Origin: Silene latifolia
Taxonomy: Eukaryota; Streptophyta; Magnoliopsida; Caryophyllales; Caryophyllaceae
Assembly: GCF_048544455.1 (NCBI RefSeq)
Contig: NC_133532.1
Location: forward strand, 19,346,948 to 19,410,947
Direction of reading: 5' to 3'
Length of the DNA: 64,000 bases
In this document: piece after piece, positions 58,102 through 64,000 of the stretch
Numbering within the stretch: the stretch's first letter is position 1
Layout: each line of letters opens with the position of its first letter
Position numbers and translations under genes: made by a program
Notes under the pieces: model-generated
Databases searched by the model: none
What the model was told of the DNA's origin: nothing
The model's input: only the letters and a program-made list of their open reading frames with translations

Positions 58102-59890
58102 TTCGTTTATAAGTTTTAAGAATGAAGTCGAAACCAACTTGACAGAAAAATTAAAAGGGTAAGGTCTGACAAAGGAGGTGGGTATAAATCAAACTATTTA
58201 GCTGATTTTTGTGAGAAAAAAGGTCTAATACATGAGACTATTCCACCTTACTTACCTCAGTCTAATGGAGTAGCTGAACGAAAAAATAGAACATTAAAAG
58301 AAAGGATGAATGCTATGCTTTTATGTTATGGCCTATCTGACGATATGTGGGGGGGGAGCAATTCTATCGGCTTGTCATATTCTTAACCGTGTACCTTATA
58401 AGATAATTGATAAGACACCGTACGAGATTTGGAAGGGCTATCCTCCTAACCTGAGCTTCCTTAGGGTATGGGAGTGTTTGGCTAAAGTGGGTTTACCTGA
58501 CTTTAGGAGATCTACCGTTGGACCGAAAACCTATGATTGTTTTTTTACTTGTTATGCTCAAAATAGCTCTGTTTATCGATTCATGTCTTTCAGTGATCGC
58601 TCTATGTCTGAAGTTAGAGATGCTGTATTTTTCGAGCATGTTTTTCCATTACAGAAGAATATTGTATCATCTCCTAGTTTACATGTTACATCTAATGATA
58701 TCTCTTCAGATGCTAGTAGTAGCACTTCTATTGATCATATTGTTAAACCTAGAAGGACTAAGAGACCTAGATGTCCAAAGAACTTTGGAGCTGATTTTGT
58801 CTCAACTTTGTTGTCTGAACATGGATACACTGTTTGTGCTAGTGATGAGTTTTTTTTTCAGCTTTTTTAATAGAAAATGATCCAAAAACATATAATGAGG
58901 CAATGAAATCTGTTGATGCTAGTTTTTGGAAAGATGCTATTAAAAGTGAACTTGATTCTATTGTGTCTAATCAGACTTAGGAACTGACTGATTTACCTAA
59001 TGGTAGCAAACCCATTATGAGTAAATGGATCTTTAAAAGAAAAATGAGACCTGACGGTACAATAGAAAGGTTCAAGCTAGACTTGTGGTTAGAGAAGTTT
59101 TACACAAAAGAAAGATATTGACTATTTTGATACTTATTCTCCTGTGACTAAAATTTTGACTATAAGAAATCTAGTCGATTTAGCTACCATTCATAATCTT
59201 ATTATTCATCAGATGGATGTTAAAACTGCCTTTTTGAATGGTGAACTAAGGGAAGAGATATATATGTCGCAACCTGAAGGTTTTGTGTTTAAGGGTCAAG
59301 AGAATAAAGTGTGTAAATTGAGTAAATCATTATATGGTTTAAAACAAGCACCTAAACAGTGGTATGAGAAATATAACAACACTTTGGTGAGTAATGGCTA
59401 TGGTTAACAGTTCTAATTCGTGTGTCGATTCAAAAATGATAGAATTTGATTATGTGATTATATGCCTTTATGTTGATGACGTGTTAATACTTGGTAATAA
59501 TTTGGATGTAGTAATTAAAACCAAAGATTTTTTGTCATCACAATTTGAGATGAAGGATTTAGCAGAAGCTGATGTAATCCTAGAAGTTAAGGTTATTCGA
59601 AACTCTAATGGAATTTCTTGAAATCAATCTCATTATGTGGAAAAAGTGTTGAAAAGTTTAACTGCTTCGATGAAGTGCCTGCTAGAACACCCTATGACGC
59701 TAGTATACCTTTATGTGAAAAGTCGGGTAAGAGTGTTTTCCAAGAAGAGTATGCTAAAATCCTAGGTAGTGTAATGTTTCTTATGAACTGTACTCGACCG
59801 GATATTGTATATGCGGCAAGTAGACTGAGTCGTTATACACATAAACCCAGTAGTGAACATTGGAATGCTCTTCGTCGTTTACTAAAATTG
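58102..59890 (+). pseudogene. Copia-1, piece 3: integrase end, linker, reverse transcriptase
   Basis: Starts in the integrase core (SDKGGGYKSNYLADFCEKKG; PYLPQSNGVAERKNRTLKER with the catalytic Glu). 58310-58870 continues with HILNRVPYKIIDKTPYEIWK after a shift caused by a G run near 58351. The RT lies in 58960-59890: QMDVKTAFLNGELREEIYM, SLYGLKQAPKQWYEKYN, CLYVDDVLILGNN and NCTRPDIVYAASRLSRYT. TAG at 58978 and shifts near 59400 and 59620 disable it. The RNase H and 3' LTR are missing from the window because the next insertion starts at about 59891. Confidence 0.8.
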
Positions 59891-61283
59891 ATAGGCTTAT
59901 CGTGTACCTATTCAAAGATAATTCCTAGACACAAATTAATGTAGCAATAGGGGTCGAACACAAGGAGACGGTAATTGCGTTATGAAATGCTATGGGAAGA
60001 TTTCTATCAAGATCGATTTTGTTTTGGGTTTGTTTGTTTGGTTTGATGACTAACAAAAATTATTATGAAAACTATATAATAAAAGGGAGTTGGGTCACAC
60101 ATGCAAAGGTAAATATATGATCATGTTAAATCGATATCAATAACATTGTCAATTGTCAATTGTTTAGGCTTAGAGACACCCACCTTACGGTATTAGTGTC
60201 AACCATAGACCGGGTCCTAGAGAAACTCTCATCCATGACTAGGTCGTCCTACTACACATGCTTAGTCTAATTCAATTTCATGCCTCTCGACTTTTAGAAC
60301 GAATGAACAAACTTAATCGATGAATAAGGCCTTTTAAACATAGATTAAACGTGACGATGCAAACATGTGATAGAAACAATTAGACAATATTATATCAACC
60401 TATTTTAACATTTTACATATTTGATATTGCATGGCTTTCCTAGCCCTTAGACTAAGGAATTTAGCTACTCATGGCGAAATGTAAATTATAAACTTTGTTG
60501 TAAGAAATGCTAAACATGATTGTATGAATTATATAAACTAAATGATAAAACATGTAATAAAAATATAATGCTAATGTAATATAAATAAAGTACTAATGAT
60601 AAACTAGTGTAAACTAAATAGAAATGTAAAATCGTAAACTAGAAATAGAAATACCGTAGTGGAAATGAACTTGTATGGAAGAAACAAAGTAGAACCAAAT
60701 GCTTGAAATATATTAAGAACCAAATGTTTGATAACTACAAGCTTGACAATAATGAAAACAAATATGAAAACTAATGAAAGAAATTATGCTTAAGGCTATT
60801 GTAAAGTATATGAGACATAAGAATGAGATGCTCCTAATGACGGATTAAGGCCCCTATTTATAAGAACATAGGGGCATAACGTAAAAAGGGCTAGAGAGGT
60901 CAACCCCGATCGGGTTGCCACCCGATCGGGGAGTGGTTGTCCAGATAAATTCTCTTAATTCCTCACTTAATTGCTCGAGGAATCTCTATGTTCATGTTTA
61001 ATGCTCCTTAGTCACCCGGTATTGCTCTATATTCTTAGCATCCAAAGCTCCTTACCATCCAATCCTTACACCTTAATATGGACCTTCATTTTTGGGCTTG
61101 ACTTTGCTTTTGACTTCAATTGTAATTCTTACTTCAATCCATCAAATCTTCATGCAAAAACCCATGCAACTTCATACACTTAGTCCAATACTTGGTCTTG
61201 TTTAGCCATTGCACTCTAGCTTGCATTTTTGTTAGATTTTAGCTCCTAAAAGCTTAAACCCTTACAAAACATGTGGAAACAAG
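59891..61283 (-). mobile_element. Athila-like LTR block (minus orientation), probable solo LTR or remnant
   Basis: Read on the minus strand it ends CACGATAAGCCTATCA, preceded by CTCCTTGTGTTCGACCCCTA, the kind of sequence found near the end of Athila-type LTRs. It cuts copia-1 RT right after ALRRLLK. The other border is uncertain (about 61272 or 61283); no target duplication was found. It contains CCCGATCGGG (about 60905 and 60924), an inverted pair. No gene. Confidence 0.45.
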
Positions 61284-62612
61284 TGATAGATGCATTTTAT
61301 ATAGACTTTTTAAGTCTCTTATGCACGTATTTCTATGCGATTCTCATGGTTTTATGCTACGAAATGCCTTAAATATTCTACTTTGGTTTGTTTTACTTTA
61401 TTTGCAGGAATGGACCTGAAAGTAGCGGAATCAAGCCTTTTATCGTCCGTTGCTTGCATTTAGAGGATGACTGGATTTAGAGCGGATATGCTACTGTCTT
61501 AGGATGCGTGAAGTCATTTCGGAAGCTAAATCAACAAGTCATAGCTGAAACTAACGACGTAATGAGCTGGCTAAGTTGAATCCCCTCGATCGAAGGCTTT
61601 TATTGTTCAATCGAGTAGTTTGAAGAGGAGAAGACCTCGATCGAATGAAATCTTTGTTCGATCGAGAGGAGCTATTTAGGAGTTCCTCGATAGATTACTC
61701 TCTTTGCTCGATCGAAAGGTTTTCGTGGAATGTTGCTCGATCAAACAGTTTCAAAGTGTTTGATCGAGTGACTAGCTTTTATTTCGCGAGAGCTTTTATG
61801 TTTTAGGTTTAATATTTGTCTTTCCTATAAATAGGAAAGACGTCATTAGGTTTAGATATCTCTTGTCATATCACTTTACCTCTACCTTTTACACTGTTGA
61901 ATTCTACTTTGCTCTTCCTTTCGGATCCGAACCTTTGTAATTTCTCTTTCCCTTTATTCTAAGCATTATTTCTCTTCCGTTGATCTTTATATTATGTTTA
62001 CTATTCCTCTATCTCTCTCTATTGTTTTAATTACTATTATGCTTAGCTAATTCTCTAATTCTAGGATTAGGGGAGTCATGGTAGTGTAGCAATGATGCGA
62101 TAGTTGGTTAGGAGATTTAATGTGAGAATTGTTTTATTAACAATTTAATTGTAATCGTTTGGTTGAATACATGCAATTGAACTAGTTAATTTTGTTAAGT
62201 TCAATCCTAGATCGGAAGATTGGAATGAATAGACTTGTTATGGGCAATAGACTACGCTAGTGAGGGCGCAAGCTAAGCTAGTTGTATTTTAGGGCGGATA
62301 GCGGACCGGAAGGACCTTTCCTTTACCCTTCTCAATTTTGATCGACTGGCCTACCTTTAGCTTATTTGTACATCTATCATGATAACCCGACATCCTGTCA
62401 TTTTTTTCTCTATTTGATTTTTCTCCTTTTCCATTCCTTTCCTTGCCATCATTAGTTTAGCAACAACACTCAAACCCGCAAACTGTGACTGTAGATAGAC
62501 TGAATTGACAAATAGATAGTGACCGCCTCCCTGTGGAGATCAACCCTACTTACCGCTGACATCTGTTAGTAGTACTTAGGTATTTATTTTTGGTACTGAA
62601 TGACAGGTATCA
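61284..62612 (+). repeat. 5' LTR of the Athila-type element
   Basis: Starts TGATAGATGCATTTTATATAG and ends GACAGGTATCA. TATAAATA at 61826-61833 is the likely TATA box. The phrase CCCTGTGGAGATCAACCC near 62531 is typical of Athila LTR 3' parts. Confidence 0.75.
61585..61768 (+). repeat. CGATCG hairpin array in the Athila LTR (four units, 50-51 bp period)
   Basis: CTCGAT boxes start at 61585, 61636, 61686 and 61736. Each has a downstream partner (for example CTCGATCGAA with TTCGATCGAG; CTCGATCAAAC with GTTTGATCGAG in the last unit). The block lies just upstream of the TATA box. Confidence 0.75.
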
Positions 62613-62617
62613 AATTT

Positions 62618-62635
62618 TGGCGCCGTTGCCGGGGA
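62618..62635 (+). other. Primer binding site of the Athila-type element
   Basis: TGGCGCCGTTGCCGGGGA, the tRNA-Asp complementary site characteristic of Athila, five bases after the LTR. Confidence 0.9.
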
Positions 62636-62827
62636 AGCAACTATTTTATTGACTTGTTTAATTTTGTCTTTTTTTAGCCTCAAGGGATTTATTCCTTGAA
62701 GCAGTTCTTATCTTTTTCTCCAGTGTTATTTTGATAGGCCCTACAGGTCCTACCTAGACAGATCTAGGTAAAAGATCGTCAAAGGGAAGGCTTAAGTACC
62801 TTTGATCTTCCACCTATGTTCCATCTT

Positions 62828-64000
62828 ATGGCGCAGCAGATGGTTTACTGTGAGAGATGTGGTACTGCGGGGCACAATGCTATTATCTGTCTAGCAGGGA
62901 ACGACGAAGTCTATATGTTTAAGCAACATAGGCAAGCCACTCACTCCTTTGCATATGAGCCATCACATCCGCTTCAGTAACGAGGCTACCAGAAGCCTCC
63001 GTTTATCTGGCCCCCACAACAACAACCCCTTCCTCCCGTTGAAGAGAATAAAGAGGTTGCTGAATTGAAGTCCTTGGTGAAGGCACTTGCACTTCTAGTG
63101 CAAGAATCTGATAAATCTAGGGAAGCTCATGTCAAGCTATTTGAATCTCAAATAGCTCAATTAGCTACCGAGATATACTATAGGCATTCAGAGGAGGTAC
63201 TTGCTATTTGTACCGAGAGCGGTCTTTCCTATGAAGGACCTGAGCTGCCTATTGATGATGAAGATTTGTACGACTCGGAAATTGAAGAAGCTATTGAAAA
63301 CGAAGCATTTCTAAAGCACCTCACTACGGTTCAACATCAAACAGTTGATCGAACGGCCCACCTTGTTCGATCGAGTAAATTCTATGAGGAGGAATTCGAT
63401 CGAGCAGAACTTACCACTCGATCGAATGGTTTGTATGAGGCAGACCTCGATCGAACACTCCACACTGTTCGATCGAGTACTGCTGAAGAAGAGGACCTCG
63501 ATCGAACACCATGCCTTGTTTGATCCAGTGGATTATATGAAGAAACTCCTCGATCGAGCACTATTCTTGCTCGATCGAGTATTCTGACCGTGAACAGTGA
63601 TGATTCGTTATTCTCGCCTATTTCGGATGACGATACGAATGAAGACATTGGTTATGGTGAATCCCTCATTTGGAAAGCCGAGTTAGATTCTCTTGAAGCT
63701 GCGATATATGGGACAGAACCCAAAACGGAGGGGAACGAGGAAGTAGTTGAGTCAGTAACTGTTCATAGCGCGGTAGAGGTAATATGCTCTTTTGCCAATA
63801 ATTCCAACGTTAGGAGCGACCAACCCGGGGTAGTTAATGACAACCTTATTAATTTTGGTATTGCTGATAGTAAACTACCTCACTTGACTTCTACTTTATT
63901 TTCTGATGCTCCACTTTCTCCCGTTTGGATAAATGAGCTAATAATGTTTCACCGTATTTGTCATCGGAAATTTGTTAGGCTGAGACGGCACCTTAGATTG
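62828..64000 (+). pseudogene. Zinc-knuckle ORF of the Athila-type element with 17-residue repeats (open to the window end)
   Basis: One reading frame runs from ATG 62828 to the right edge (391 codons) and is interrupted only by TAA at 62978-62980 and TGA at 63521-63523. It begins with a CCHC knuckle (CERCGTAGHNAIIC), then a Pro/Gln stretch, then a helical part (SREAHVKLFESQIAQLATEI) resembling the C-terminal region of Athila gag. An acidic segment (LPIDDEDLYDSEIEEAIENE) follows, then repeats of about 17 residues of the type LDRT..TVRSS..EEE, encoded by the CGATCG hairpins, then an Asp/Glu-rich tail. The gag core normally upstream of the knuckle is missing. Function unknown. Confidence 0.6.
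63345..63579 (+). repeat. CGATCG hairpin array in the Athila ORF (five units, 51 bp period)
   Basis: Arm pairs: TTGATCGAAC/GTTCGATCGA (63345-63374), TTCGATCGAG/CTCGATCGAA (63395-63426), CTCGATCGAAC/GTTCGATCGAG (63446-63477), CTCGATCGAAC/GTTTGATCCAG (63497-63528) and CTCGATCGAGC/GCTCGATCGAG (63549-63579). Loops are 9-12 bases. Unit starts are 50-52 bases apart, close to 17 codons. Confidence 0.8.

Larger units (their letters stand above)
61284..64000 (+). mobile_element. Athila-type gypsy element, 5' part (runs off the right edge)
   Basis: A 1.33 kb 5' LTR, the classic Athila PBS, then a frame that begins at a zinc knuckle and lacks the main gag core. The missing gag core suggests a non-autonomous derivative, although the rest lies outside the window. 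Both the LTR and the ORF carry CGATCG-centred hairpin repeats. Confidence 0.75.

Noticed and set aside
59891..60052. Very short solo LTR with AAAAT target duplication
   Set aside because: AAAAT follows a CA at about 60052, but LTR-like sequence clearly continues past that point, so the match is chance in AT-rich DNA.
12331..64000. Endogenous pararetrovirus
   Set aside because: All RT-bearing elements here have LTRs, integrase and PBS/PPT signals of Ty1/copia or Ty3/gypsy retrotransposons; no movement or coat protein signature was seen.

Overview
This is nuclear DNA from a flowering plant, almost certainly a eudicot. The evidence is spliced genes with long introns, many AT-rich intergenic repeats, and nested Ty3/gypsy and Ty1/copia LTR retrotransposons, Helitrons, MITEs and a SINE. 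The Retand/Tat-like gypsy element, the Athila-type element and the MITE families would fit Caryophyllales, but the species cannot be fixed from the sequence alone. Nothing points to a bacterium or an organelle.

Layout. Positions 1-7100 hold the 5' part of an EAF1-like gene on the minus strand (scaffold of the NuA4 histone acetyltransferase complex). Nine coding exons with the HSA domain lie in the window and the gene runs off the left edge. Positions 7100-12300 are a non-genic stretch of nested MITEs, a MULE-like foldback, a small Helitron and AT-rich DNA. Positions 12331-22986 are a complete but decayed Retand/Tat-like gypsy element with a CCTTT target duplication, tandem repeats and a reverse-strand extra ORF. 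Positions 22987-30540 hold two non-autonomous Helitrons in a locally duplicated host sequence; the Helitron at 26992-29966 carries repeated promoter-like modules. Positions 31161-35441 hold an intact three-exon gene for a chloroplast-type PPR protein on the minus strand.

Positions 36139-64000 are a nest of retrotransposons. A decayed copia element (copia-1) is split into three pieces. Its first break contains a minus-strand LTR-like block, which holds a MITE, which in turn holds a non-autonomous gypsy-type element (38983-47536, TSD ATATC). Its second break contains a complete copia element (copia-2, 49131-58096). Its end is buried under another LTR-like block and the start of an Athila-type element (61284 to the window end).

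The two host genes appear unrelated in function. The strongest unexplained signal is inside the non-autonomous element at 38983-47536. At 45140-46200, just before the polypurine tract, two families of short hairpins repeat, each with a constant loop (TTCACCTG or AAA). Their stem arms differ from copy to copy but stay complementary through paired changes or G-T wobbles. A separate hairpin array built on CGATCG occurs in the Athila LTR and again in frame in its ORF, with the same 50-51 base period. The Helitron at 26992-29966 repeats a GTCCCACATCG-like box exactly 33 bp upstream of a TATAAATA box, the arrangement of plant Pol II snRNA promoters.
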